From Rhodothermales bacterium (GTDB taxonomy: Bacteria; Bacteroidota; Rhodothermia; Rhodothermales; VXPQ01), in assembly GCA_028283985.1 (NCBI GenBank), contig JANQSQ010000309.1, positions 1 to 5,387 of the forward strand: a stretch of DNA of 5,387 nt, given 5' to 3'. Made by a program: the position numbers and the translations under genes. The notes beneath the pieces were generated by a model, which worked only from the letters and a program-made list of their open reading frames with translations, did no database searches and was not told where the DNA came from. Below are positions 1 through 5,387 of the stretch, one piece after another (position 1 is the first letter of the stretch; each line of letters starts with the position of its first letter).

Positions 1-2
1 CC

Positions 3-152
3 GGTACGCGTGTGGAACTCGCGCAGGCGCGGGCCCAGTATGCCACCGCCGTAAGCAGCCGGGTGCAGGCGCAGTACAATTTCCTGTTCCAGAGCAAACT
101 GGTCGACTTCTTTGTGGGCCGTCTGGACCTTTCGACGCCGTTGTTCGACTGA
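3..152 (+). CDS. TolC-family outer-membrane efflux protein, C-terminal fragment
   Basis: Only the last 49 codons are inside the window; the gene enters from the left edge in the frame beginning at base 3 and stops at TGA 150-152. The visible protein reads ...VELAQARAQYATAVSSRVQ, then QAQYNFLFQSKLVDFFVGRL, and ends LDLSTPLFD. A long amphipathic helix rich in Ala, Gln and Arg, followed by a Y-N/F-L-x-x-x-K-L-x-x-F-x-G-x-L segment, is how the last periplasmic helix of TolC/OEP-family channels ends. In that family the protein forms a trimeric channel through the outer membrane and docks with a periplasmic adaptor. The adaptor gene starts 59 bp downstream on the same strand, which supports the call and suggests co-transcription. 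The short tail after the helix is normal for the family. The fragment is too small for a finer assignment. Confidence 0.8.
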   Translation, partial: GTRVELAQARAQYATAVSSRVQAQYNFLFQSKLVDFFVGRLDLSTPLFD

Positions 153-211
153 TTTCGCACCAGGGCGCCCGGCAAACGCACTTTTTCAAACACCTTCCAC
201 TGTTCAGAGAC

Positions 212-1615
212 ATGTCGAAAAAATCCAGCGCTACGAAACGCCTGCTGTGGATACTGGGCGGATTGCTGATCCTGCTTGTGGCGTTCGCCGTCGTGGGGCG
301 CGTCACGGGGATGTTCGGTTCGGGAAATTCCGGGACGTTCGTCGAAACGGACGAGGCCGAAACCCGCAGCATTACGCAGATCGTCACGGCCTCCGGCAGA
401 GTGCAGCCCGAGGTGGAAGTGATCATCAGTCCGGATGTCTCCGGCGAGATCATCGAACTTCCCATCAAGGAGGGCGACACCGTGCAACGGGGCATGCTCC
501 TTGCCCGGATAAAGCCCGACTTCTACGCCACGCAGGTCGAGCAGGCGCGGGCAGGCGTGTTGCAGGCAAAAGCCTCCATGGCCCAACGCGAAGCCGATCT
601 GCTGGAAGCCGAATCGGACCGCACGCGCCAACGGGATTTGTTTGAACGCGCCGCAATCGCCAGGAGCATCCTCGAACAGGCGGAAACACGGTACGATGTG
701 GCCGAAGCCGGGCTGGAGGGCGCTAAATATGCGGTCGAAAGCGCGGAAGCGCGCCTGCGAGAAGCCGAAGAGCAGGTTCGCAAAACGGCCATCTACAGTC
801 CCATGTCGGGCACGATCAGTACGCTCCTGGTGGAACTCGGCGAACGCGTCGTCGGGACCAGCCAGATGGCCGGTACCGTAATGATGCGGGTGGCCCGCCT
901 CGATCACATGGAGGTCGAAGTCGAGGTGAACGAGAACGAGATCGTCAATGTGGCGCTGGGCGACACCGCGTCCATTGAAGTCGATGCATACCCCAACCGC
1001 AATTTTCGGGGCGTCGTAACCGAAATCGCCAACTCCGCGCGCACGACCGCAGCCGGAACGCAGGAGCAGGTCACCGAATTCCCGGTCAAGGTGCGCATCC
1101 TGGACGCCCACAACATCCAGGCAGGGTATTCCGGCGAACAGCGTGTGATTGCACAGGACGAAGTGCCTGCTCCCGTCAGCGATGCGCCGCTCTTCCGGCC
1201 CGGCATGAGCGCTACCGTCGATGTCTTTACGGAAACGGTCGTCGATGTGGTCGCCGTGCCGATACAAGCTGTGACCGTGCGCGATTTATCCGGCATATCC
1301 CTGGAGGACGCCAACGGGGATGAAGAAACGGAGGAAGAAAATGCAGAGGAGGTCGCTTCGGATTCTTCCCGGATCGGCCCAGCGAAGGAAGAATTAAGCA
1401 GGGTGGTGTTCGTCGTAGTGGACGGCATAGCCCGGATCGTCGAAGTAGAAACAGGCATATCCGACGACACGCACATCGAGGTGGCCACGGGACTCGCGGT
1501 CGGCGACCAGGTCGTTACGGGTCCGTACAGCGCTGTCAGCCGCACGCTGAACCACAGGGATCAGATACGTATCCGGGAGGACGATACGCCCGATTTCTCC
1601 AGAGCCGGTTCGTAG
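212..1615 (+). CDS. Periplasmic adaptor (membrane fusion protein), MacA/HlyD-like
   Basis: A 467-residue adaptor that should bridge an inner-membrane ABC exporter and a TolC channel. The N-terminus is basic (MSKKSSATKR) and followed by one hydrophobic anchor at about residues 11-29, with no lipobox, so it is probably inner-membrane anchored and periplasmic. The first lipoyl half-motif spans about 68-101 (SPDVSGEI, then IKEGDTVQRGMLLARI). An Ala/Glu/Arg-rich helical hairpin covers about 105-190. The second lipoyl half follows at about 192-216 (IYSPMSGTIS, LGERV). A beta-barrel domain runs from about 228 to 345 and closes with FRPGMSATVDV, and the membrane-proximal domain runs from VPIQAV (about 349) to the end. 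An acidic, low-complexity insertion lies at about 364-394 inside the last domain. The ATG at 212 is chosen because it gives the basic-plus-anchor N-terminus; the upstream bases show no strong ribosome-binding site. It lies between the channel and ATPase genes and is probably in their operon. MacA-like is a family-level call; substrate unknown. Confidence 0.93.
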   Translation: MSKKSSATKRLLWILGGLLILLVAFAVVGRVTGMFGSGNSGTFVETDEAETRSITQIVTASGRVQPEVEVIISPDVSGEIIELPIKEGDTVQRGMLLARIKPDFYATQVEQARAGVLQAKASMAQREADLLEAESDRTRQRDLFERAAIARSILEQAETRYDVAEAGLEGAKYAVESAEARLREAEEQVRKTAIYSPMSGTISTLLVELGERVVGTSQMAGTVMMRVARLDHMEVEVEVNENEIVNVALGDTASIEVDAYPNRNFRGVVTEIANSARTTAAGTQEQVTEFPVKVRILDAHNIQAGYSGEQRVIAQDEVPAPVSDAPLFRPGMSATVDVFTETVVDVVAVPIQAVTVRDLSGISLEDANGDEETEEENAEEVASDSSRIGPAKEELSRVVFVVVDGIARIVEVETGISDDTHIEVATGLAVGDQVVTGPYSAVSRTLNHRDQIRIREDDTPDFSRAGS

Positions 1616-1675
1616 CCTTGCTTCCGGCCCTACCAGGACGCTCCCACCGGCGCATACATAGAGAAAACCAGCCCC

Positions 1676-2416
1676 ATGGAAGAAAAACGACCGCTCATAG
1701 CGCTGCGCGACATCACCCGGATTTATTACATGGGCGAGCATGAAGTGCATGCCCTTGCCGGCATATCGCTGGATGTATTCGAGAACGAATTCGTGGCGAT
1801 CATGGGCGCTTCCGGGTCAGGAAAATCCACGTTGATGAACATCGTAGGGTGTCTGGATTCGCCGACGGGCGGCGCCTACTATCTCAATGGGCAGCGCGTC
1901 AGCGAGATGAGCGATAACGAACTGGCCAATGTGCGCAATCGCGAAATAGGGTTCGTGTTCCAGACATTCAACCTGCTTGCCCGGGCCGATTGCCTGTACA
2001 ACGTGGAATTGCCGCTGATATACAGTGGCGCCCGGCGCAGGGAACGGCGCCAGATGGCGGAGCATGCGCTGGACAGCGTGGGACTGGCCGACCGTGTGGA
2101 CCACAAACCGAATGAACTGTCCGGGGGGCAGCGGCAGCGTGTCGCCGTGGCGAGAGCCTTGGTCAACAGACCCTCGATCATTCTGGCCGACGAGCCGACA
2201 GGCAACCTCGACACTAAAACGGGCAGGGAAATCATGTACCTGTTCGAGCAGCTCTATCGGAAGGGAAACACCCTGCTCGTCGTTACGCACGAAAACGACG
2301 TGGCGCAACATGCGCGCCGGATTGTCCGTCTGGTCGATGGAGAAGTGGATAGCGACGTGCAAGTGGACAACCCCGTACTCGCTTCCGTTTCCATTGCCGA
2401 TCAGGCAGCCGCCTGA
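1676..2416 (+). CDS. ABC transporter ATP-binding protein, MacB/LolD type
   Basis: A 246-residue stand-alone nucleotide-binding subunit that would power an FtsX-type permease from the cytoplasmic face. All ABC motifs are intact: Walker A GASGSGKST (44-52), Q-loop Q96 in FQTFNLL, signature LSGGQRQRVAVARAL (148-162), Walker B IILADEP with catalytic E173, D-loop GNLD (176-179) and H-loop H205 in VTHE. The residues after the Walker A motif (LMNIVGCLDSPTGG), the FQTFNLL Q-loop and ADEPTGNLD are typical of the MacB/LolD/FtsE group rather than importers. The length matches a single domain; E. coli MacB is by contrast one fused ATPase-permease chain. A short tail of about 20 residues after the last strand resembles nothing I recognise. 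It begins 60 bp after the adaptor stop. No permease follows on this strand; the next genes are on the opposite strand, and two permeases of the right family are there. Pairing with them is inference. The ATG at 1676 has only a weak purine run upstream. Confidence 0.95.
   Translation: MEEKRPLIALRDITRIYYMGEHEVHALAGISLDVFENEFVAIMGASGSGKSTLMNIVGCLDSPTGGAYYLNGQRVSEMSDNELANVRNREIGFVFQTFNLLARADCLYNVELPLIYSGARRRERRQMAEHALDSVGLADRVDHKPNELSGGQRQRVAVARALVNRPSIILADEPTGNLDTKTGREIMYLFEQLYRKGNTLLVVTHENDVAQHARRIVRLVDGEVDSDVQVDNPVLASVSIADQAAA
2401..2416 (+). terminator. Small perfect hairpin over the ATPase stop codon, possible weak terminator
   Basis: TCAGGC (2401-2406) and GCCTGA (2411-2416) are exact reverse complements around a 4-base loop, and the TGA stop is the end of the right arm. 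A pyrimidine-rich stretch with short T runs lies just downstream (2421-2430). The stem is only 6 bp and there is no true T tract, so this is a weak candidate for intrinsic termination and may be chance. Confidence 0.2.
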
Positions 2417-2580
2417 CCTGCTATTTCTTTCGCCAGGATCCGGCAAAGAATGTATTTCCGCTGCCGGACAGGCAGCCCCTGCGCGCGGCGTTCCGGACCG
2501 CCTTTTCCCTTTACCTTTCCCTGCAAACTGTCGGAGCGAACGCCTCTCGCCAGGTTTCGGGCAGTCCCGGCGTAATCGAC
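2417..2580. other. Convergent intergenic spacer, no gene seen
   Basis: This 164-bp stretch separates the tail of the plus-strand ATPase gene from the tail of the minus-strand lipoprotein gene. I see no convincing coding frame, RNA gene or promoter in it. It holds an imperfect inverted repeat at 2425-2450 and a small perfect hairpin at 2461-2475 (CTGCC, 5-base loop, GGCAG). Both operons should end here, so termination signals are expected, but none has the classic GC stem plus T run. It is also where a rearrangement junction would lie if the two operons were once collinear. Confidence 0.6.
2425..2450. repeat. Imperfect inverted repeat in the convergent spacer
   Basis: TTCTTT (2425-2430), one bulged C, and GCC (2432-2434) pair with GGC (2442-2444) and AAAGAA (2445-2450), giving 9 base pairs around a 7-base loop that contains the palindrome GGATCC. 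Its position between convergent stop codons fits a transcript-end hairpin. However, the U-rich arm comes first and the A-rich arm second on either strand, which is the reverse of an intrinsic terminator, so its role is open. Confidence 0.35.
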
Positions 2581-3108
2581 TTACGAACTGCCGCGCCGTC
2601 GAGGGCCGAACGTACAGCGGTACTCATCCTCCACGCGCTTGAAGCGTATCGGCAAATCCGTCGGGGGCGTCAATACGGCCTGAAACGGCACAGTCAGAGC
2701 AGCGGCCGTCAGACAATCTTCTGCGGGTATTTCCACAAGGTACTCGGCGACAATTGCCGAATCCATCCGGTCAAGGGATAGAAACGTGACAGCGTAGCCG
2801 CTGGTGATTTGCGGCAGGGCTACGAGAAGAACCATCGCCTGAGAGAAATCCACGGACAGAAAAGGCGCCACGGGGCGCAGCGAATCCTGCCAGGCCGCCC
2901 AGGTTTCCTGATCCCGAATAACGATTTCCAGGGTGTCTGTGAGGGACCCGTACTGGCCGTAGCCGATGGCCGCAAAATGCAACGGCTCCGGAATCGGCTC
3001 TTCCACCGAAACCGATTCAGAAGTGCAACCACCGAGCAGAAAACCCGAAATCAGCGGTAGCAGAAGCAGAGAAATACAAATGCGCCTTGCAGCGCATGGC
3101 GACTTCAT
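2581..3108 (-). CDS. Small lipoprotein with PrcB-C-like domain
   Basis: A 175-residue predicted envelope lipoprotein. The N-terminus has basic residues (K2, R8, R9), a hydrophobic core at about 10-25 and a lipobox L25-G26-G27-C28, giving lipidated Cys28 after signal peptidase II cleavage. The +2 residue is Thr, so there is no inner-membrane retention Asp. After an acidic, Pro-containing linker (31-42), the domain carries several signatures I associate with the PrcB C-terminal family: IRDQETWAAW (64-73), VDFSQAMVLLVAL (86-98), TSGYAV (102-107), C132, an ALTVPFQAV stretch (137-145) and DLPIRF (151-156). Such domains occur in small exported proteins of largely unknown function; the name comes from PrcB, a partner of a spirochaete protease. 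C132 and C165 could form a disulfide. Its ATG shares one base with the permease stop codon, so it should be translated together with the permease. A role as a transporter accessory or cargo is inference. Confidence 0.8.
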   Translation of the reverse strand: MKSPCAARRICISLLLLPLISGFLLGGCTSESVSVEEPIPEPLHFAAIGYGQYGSLTDTLEIVIRDQETWAAWQDSLRPVAPFLSVDFSQAMVLLVALPQITSGYAVTFLSLDRMDSAIVAEYLVEIPAEDCLTAAALTVPFQAVLTPPTDLPIRFKRVEDEYRCTFGPRRRGSS

Positions 3109-3110
3109 TA
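3106..3110 (-). promoter_or_regulatory. TAATG stop/start overlap coupling the permease and lipoprotein genes
   Basis: Read on the minus strand, the permease stop TAA (3110-3108) and the lipoprotein start ATG (3108-3106) share one A. No Shine-Dalgarno-like purine run is visible in the bases just upstream, which encode the permease ending SLRYE. Re-initiation by the terminating ribosome is therefore the likely route to translating the lipoprotein, and it fixes that gene's start. Confidence 0.75.
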
Positions 3111-3138
3111 TTCGTAGCGAAGCGAATCGATGGGATTC
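3108..3138 (-). repeat. Direct repeat copy 1: 3' end of the permease gene
   Basis: These 31 bases match 4355-4385 at 28 positions, with differences at the 13th, 19th and 30th bases. They encode the shared permease ending P-I-[DE]-S-L-R-Y-E plus the stop. Elsewhere the two genes match mainly in patches of conserved motif, so the repeat most likely reflects common ancestry and selection on the tail rather than a mobile sequence. Confidence 0.6.
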
Positions 3139-4331
3139 AGCCGGGCCGCCTTGAGAGCCGGGTAACCGCCGAACACAAGAGCCACGCAGGCTACGATGGC
3201 TACGGTCACGCCGGCCCAGACCCAGGGAATCGTGGCGGAGATGTTAAAATACAGCGCCGTGCCGTTACCGGCCAGCACGCCGAGAAGAAAACCGGCGCCT
3301 CCCCCGATCTGGCACAGGAAAATGGCCTCCAGAATGAATTGCCGCATAATGTCTCTCCTGCGGGCGCCGAGCGCTTTGCGGATACCGATCTCGCGCGTTC
3401 GTTCCGTAACCGAAACGAGCATGATATTCATGATGCCGATGCCGGCAGCAAGAAGAGAAATAAGCCCGATGGCGGCGCCGGCCTGGGTAAGCACCAGGGT
3501 AAACTGATCGAAAATGGCCCGCATGGAGTCGTTCGTTTCGACGACGAAATCGTTGTCTTCGCCGGGGGGCACCTTGCGAATGGTCCGCAGGCGGCCGATC
3601 ACCTCTTCCATGCCGGCGGTGATGAACTGCGGGCCCGGCGTGCGCACACTGGTCGAGGCGATATTACGATGGGCGCCGCCGTATCTGAGAAAGAGCGTCT
3701 GCATCGGTGCGAACACCCGATTGTCCATGTTGAACCCCAGGAAATTGCCCTTGGGCTCCAGCACGCCGATCACCTGATAGCGTGCGCCGCCGAATTCGAC
3801 CACCTTGGCAAGAGGGTTTTCGCTTGCGAACAATTCTTCGGCCACACTCGCCCCGAGAATCACCACCTTCCTGCCGTACTGGATATCTTCGGGCGTAAAG
3901 TTGCGCCCGTATTCGATCGTATAGCTGAAGTTGCCTGCAAAATTCTCGTCGGTGCCCAGAATGGCTACATCGGGTTCCGTTTCACGGGCGGCGTAACGGA
4001 CGGCGTCCATGTCGAAATCCTCAATGACGCTGACCACCAGATATTCATCCAGCGACCGCTTGAGCCGGTCGATCTGTTCCATCGTAATTCTCGGGCGATA
4101 CCGGAAGTCCCGCTCGCCGACCATAAAACTTTCGTAGCGGGAGATCGTGAAGGTGGATGTCCCGAGGAAAGACATCTTTTCCTCGAAATACACGTCGATC
4201 ACTTTCACCGCCGTAATCGATACAATGATGGCGAATACGCCGATCACCATGCCGAGCAAGGTCAGCATGGTGCGCATCTTGTTGGTGCGCAAGGAGGTCC
4301 AAGCAGAGGCTATGATGTCCCGCAGTTCCAT
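3108..4331 (-). CDS. ABC transporter permease, MacB/FtsX family (complete)
   Basis: A 407-residue permease without a fused ATPase. The N-terminus ELRDIIASAWTSLRTNK, then MRTMLTLLGMVIGV, is the family's cytoplasmic helix and first membrane segment (about 19-42). A large periplasmic MacB-PCD-type domain follows to about residue 278, containing GRNFTPEDI, VVILGASVAEELF and YQVIGVLEPKG. The FtsX domain has membrane segments at about 281-306, 331-354 and 370-389. The loop ERTREIGIRKALGARRRDI (310-328) is the conserved stretch that contacts the ATPase, and the protein ends NPIDSLRYE. The frame stays open to an ATG at 4520, but I start at the ATG at 4331: this gives the canonical family N-terminus, whereas the longer form would overlap the neighbouring permease gene with non-family sequence. 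It begins 23 bp after that permease's stop and overlaps the lipoprotein gene at its own stop. In MacAB-like systems such permeases dimerise and move substrate by mechanotransmission; substrate unknown. Confidence 0.93.
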   Translation of the reverse strand: MELRDIIASAWTSLRTNKMRTMLTLLGMVIGVFAIIVSITAVKVIDVYFEEKMSFLGTSTFTISRYESFMVGERDFRYRPRITMEQIDRLKRSLDEYLVVSVIEDFDMDAVRYAARETEPDVAILGTDENFAGNFSYTIEYGRNFTPEDIQYGRKVVILGASVAEELFASENPLAKVVEFGGARYQVIGVLEPKGNFLGFNMDNRVFAPMQTLFLRYGGAHRNIASTSVRTPGPQFITAGMEEVIGRLRTIRKVPPGEDNDFVVETNDSMRAIFDQFTLVLTQAGAAIGLISLLAAGIGIMNIMLVSVTERTREIGIRKALGARRRDIMRQFILEAIFLCQIGGGAGFLLGVLAGNGTALYFNISATIPWVWAGVTVAIVACVALVFGGYPALKAARLNPIDSLRYE

Positions 4332-4354
4332 GAACAGGGCGTGGATCGTTCGGA

Positions 4355-4385
4355 TTATTCGTAGCGGAGCGATTCGATGGGATCC
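4355..4385 (-). repeat. Direct repeat copy 2: 3' end of the second permease gene
   Basis: Partner of 3108-3138 (28 of 31 bases identical, same strand, about 1.25 kb apart). It encodes D-P-I-E-S-L-R-Y-E and the TAA stop. The two copies are in the same reading frame of two paralogous genes, and recombination between them would remove most of one permease gene. Confidence 0.6.
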
Positions 4386-5387
4386 GATTTGGCGCCGGCC
4401 CAGGCCGGAGCCAATCCAAAAATGAGTCCTACGAGCGTACAGATCACGAAAGCGAGAAAAATCGTTCCAATCGGCAGCAGGGTCGGCAGCGACAGGGCAA
4501 GACTGATAATCTGGGCGCACAGGGTGGCGAATGCGACGCCGATAAGCCCTCCGACGAGACAGATGGCGACCGCCTCGATCAGGAACTGGATCAGGATCGT
4601 GCGGCGGCGCGCGCCGACCGCCTTGCGAAGCCCGATTTCCTTCGTACGCTCCTTGACCGAGACGAACATGATATTCATCACGCCGATGCCGCCCACAAGG
4701 AGCGCCAGCGCCGTCAGGAAGATGCCGACGCCGTAAATCATGCGCTTGACCGGGGCCAACTGGGCCCGCAGTTCTTCCTGTTCGTTAATCTCGAAATTGT
4801 CGTCTTCGCCGGCGTCTACGGAACGCGCCACGCGAACGATGCCGGTTAATTCATCCTTGGCCTGGTCCAGATCGGCCCCCGGGGCAAGCCTTGCCTGCAC
4901 CGAAATGTCCCTGTAGCGCAAGCCGAAGGCATTGGCAAACGCCTGCAAGGGAATACGCGCCTGCTGGTCTACAGACCCCGGCCCTTCGGCGCCCTGGCCT
5001 TTTTTCTCCATCACGCCGATCACCTGAAACTGGTGCCCTGCAATACGGATGGATTTGCCGAGCGGATTCTCCACGGGAAACAATGTTTCCGCTACATTGG
5101 CGCCAATCACAGCCACACGGCGCGCCGTCCGGTTGTCCATTTCCGAATAGAACCGCCCCGAAGCAAGTTCCACGACATGCACGCGCTCATACTCGCCCGT
5201 GGATGCCTGGATCGACACGGGAGCGATGGAATTTCCGCCGTAGGTGACCGGCCTGGACGTGGACACGACCGGGGCGGCGGCGGCAATAAGCCGGGCGCGC
5301 TCCGAAATAACCTCCGCAAGCTCCGGCTGGATCTGCGGCCGATTCATGTATTCCCACCATTTGGTGTTCGGACCGCCTGTCCATGGC
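4355..5387 (-). CDS. ABC transporter permease, MacB/FtsX family (N-terminus off the right edge)
   Basis: The reading frame is open to the right edge: 343 codons are visible, with 13 (PWTGGPNTKWWEY) before the internal Met at 5347. That Met is therefore not the start, and the first membrane segment is outside the window. By comparison with the neighbouring permease, about 60 residues should be missing. Visible residues up to about 215 are periplasmic MacB-PCD-like (GRFYSEMDN, VAVIGANVAETLF, ENPLGKSI, FQVIGVMEKKG). Membrane segments lie at about 218-244, 266-295 and 306-326. The ATPase-contacting loop ERTKEIGLRKAVGARRRTI is at about 246-264, and the protein ends DPIESLRYE. It is clearly paralogous to the permease 23 bp downstream but diverged from it, so the two may form a heterodimer or serve two exporters. 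The promoter must lie beyond the window. The assignment to the family is secure; substrate and ATPase partner are not. Confidence 0.92.
   Translation of the reverse strand, partial: PWTGGPNTKWWEYMNRPQIQPELAEVISERARLIAAAAPVVSTSRPVTYGGNSIAPVSIQASTGEYERVHVVELASGRFYSEMDNRTARRVAVIGANVAETLFPVENPLGKSIRIAGHQFQVIGVMEKKGQGAEGPGSVDQQARIPLQAFANAFGLRYRDISVQARLAPGADLDQAKDELTGIVRVARSVDAGEDDNFEINEQEELRAQLAPVKRMIYGVGIFLTALALLVGGIGVMNIMFVSVKERTKEIGLRKAVGARRRTILIQFLIEAVAICLVGGLIGVAFATLCAQIISLALSLPTLLPIGTIFLAFVICTLVGLIFGLAPAWAGAKSDPIESLRYE

Noticed and set aside
904..1545. Minus-strand Ser/Thr-rich open frame (213 codons) inside the adaptor gene
   Set aside because: Antisense to a well-supported gene; the Ser/Thr bias is the complement of the adaptor's own codons and no domain is visible.
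1817..2446. Minus-strand open frame (209 codons) opposite the ATPase gene
   Set aside because: Covers the ATPase motifs in antisense; the His/Arg/Gly-rich translation has no recognisable domain.
2025..2642. Plus-strand open frame (205 codons) running from the ATPase gene into the spacer
   Set aside because: It is the +1-type shadow of the ATPase frame and gains length only because the spacer is GC-rich; the Trp/Arg/Ser-rich translation shows no domain and it also runs antisense into the lipoprotein gene.
3087..4364. Long plus-strand open frame (425 codons) opposite the complete permease gene
   Set aside because: It lies antisense to a clear family member; the translation is rich in His, Asp and Gly with no hydrophobic pattern or recognisable domain, as expected of a shadow frame in GC-rich DNA.
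4332..4520. N-terminal extension of the complete permease from an ATG at 4520
   Set aside because: The extra 63 residues overlap the 3' part of the neighbouring permease gene and do not resemble the family; the ATG at 4331 gives the normal N-terminus.
4355..5347. The right-hand permease starting at the Met at 5347
   Set aside because: The frame is open to the window edge and the essential first membrane segment is missing, so this Met is internal and the gene is cut by the window.
1..5387. CRISPR array, tRNA/rRNA, transposon ends or phage genes
   Set aside because: No spaced repeat array, cloverleaf-like sequence, terminal inverted repeats with a transposase, or phage-like protein was seen on either strand.

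Overview
The window reads as a chromosomal segment from a Gram-negative bacterium with fairly high GC (judged by eye, not counted). The most likely source is the Bacteroidota/Rhodothermota side of the tree. The reasons are a TolC-type outer-membrane factor next to a membrane-anchored adaptor, adaptor wording such as VPIQAVTVR, permeases ending in P-I-[DE]-S-L-R-Y-E, and start codons without clear Shine-Dalgarno sequences. This placement is inference; there is no rRNA or other marker gene to settle it.

Layout: the plus strand carries the last 49 codons of a TolC-family outer-membrane efflux protein (to 152), a complete MacA/HlyD-like periplasmic adaptor (212-1615) and a complete MacB/LolD-type ATP-binding subunit (1676-2416). 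The spacers are about 60 bp, so this looks like one operon. A 164-bp convergent spacer follows (2417-2580), with small hairpins and no gene. The minus strand, read right to left, carries an FtsX/MacB-type permease whose N-terminus lies beyond the right edge (4355-5387), a second complete permease of the same family (3108-4331), and a small lipoprotein with a PrcB-C-like domain (2581-3108). The lipoprotein's ATG overlaps the permease stop codon.

Together the genes supply all the part types of a tripartite MacAB-TolC-like ABC exporter: outer-membrane channel, adaptor, ATPase and separately encoded permeases. Such a machine uses ATP in the cytoplasm to move a substrate (macrolide-like compound, peptide, lipid or lipoprotein; not predictable here) out through the envelope. 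The unusual point is the arrangement. The ATPase operon lacks a permease, and the permeases lie in a convergent operon with a coupled lipoprotein. Either one transporter has been split by an inversion, or two separate transporter operons meet tail to tail. I see no mobile element, CRISPR array, RNA gene or phage feature, and no clearly new system; the coupled PrcB-like lipoprotein is the least ordinary element.
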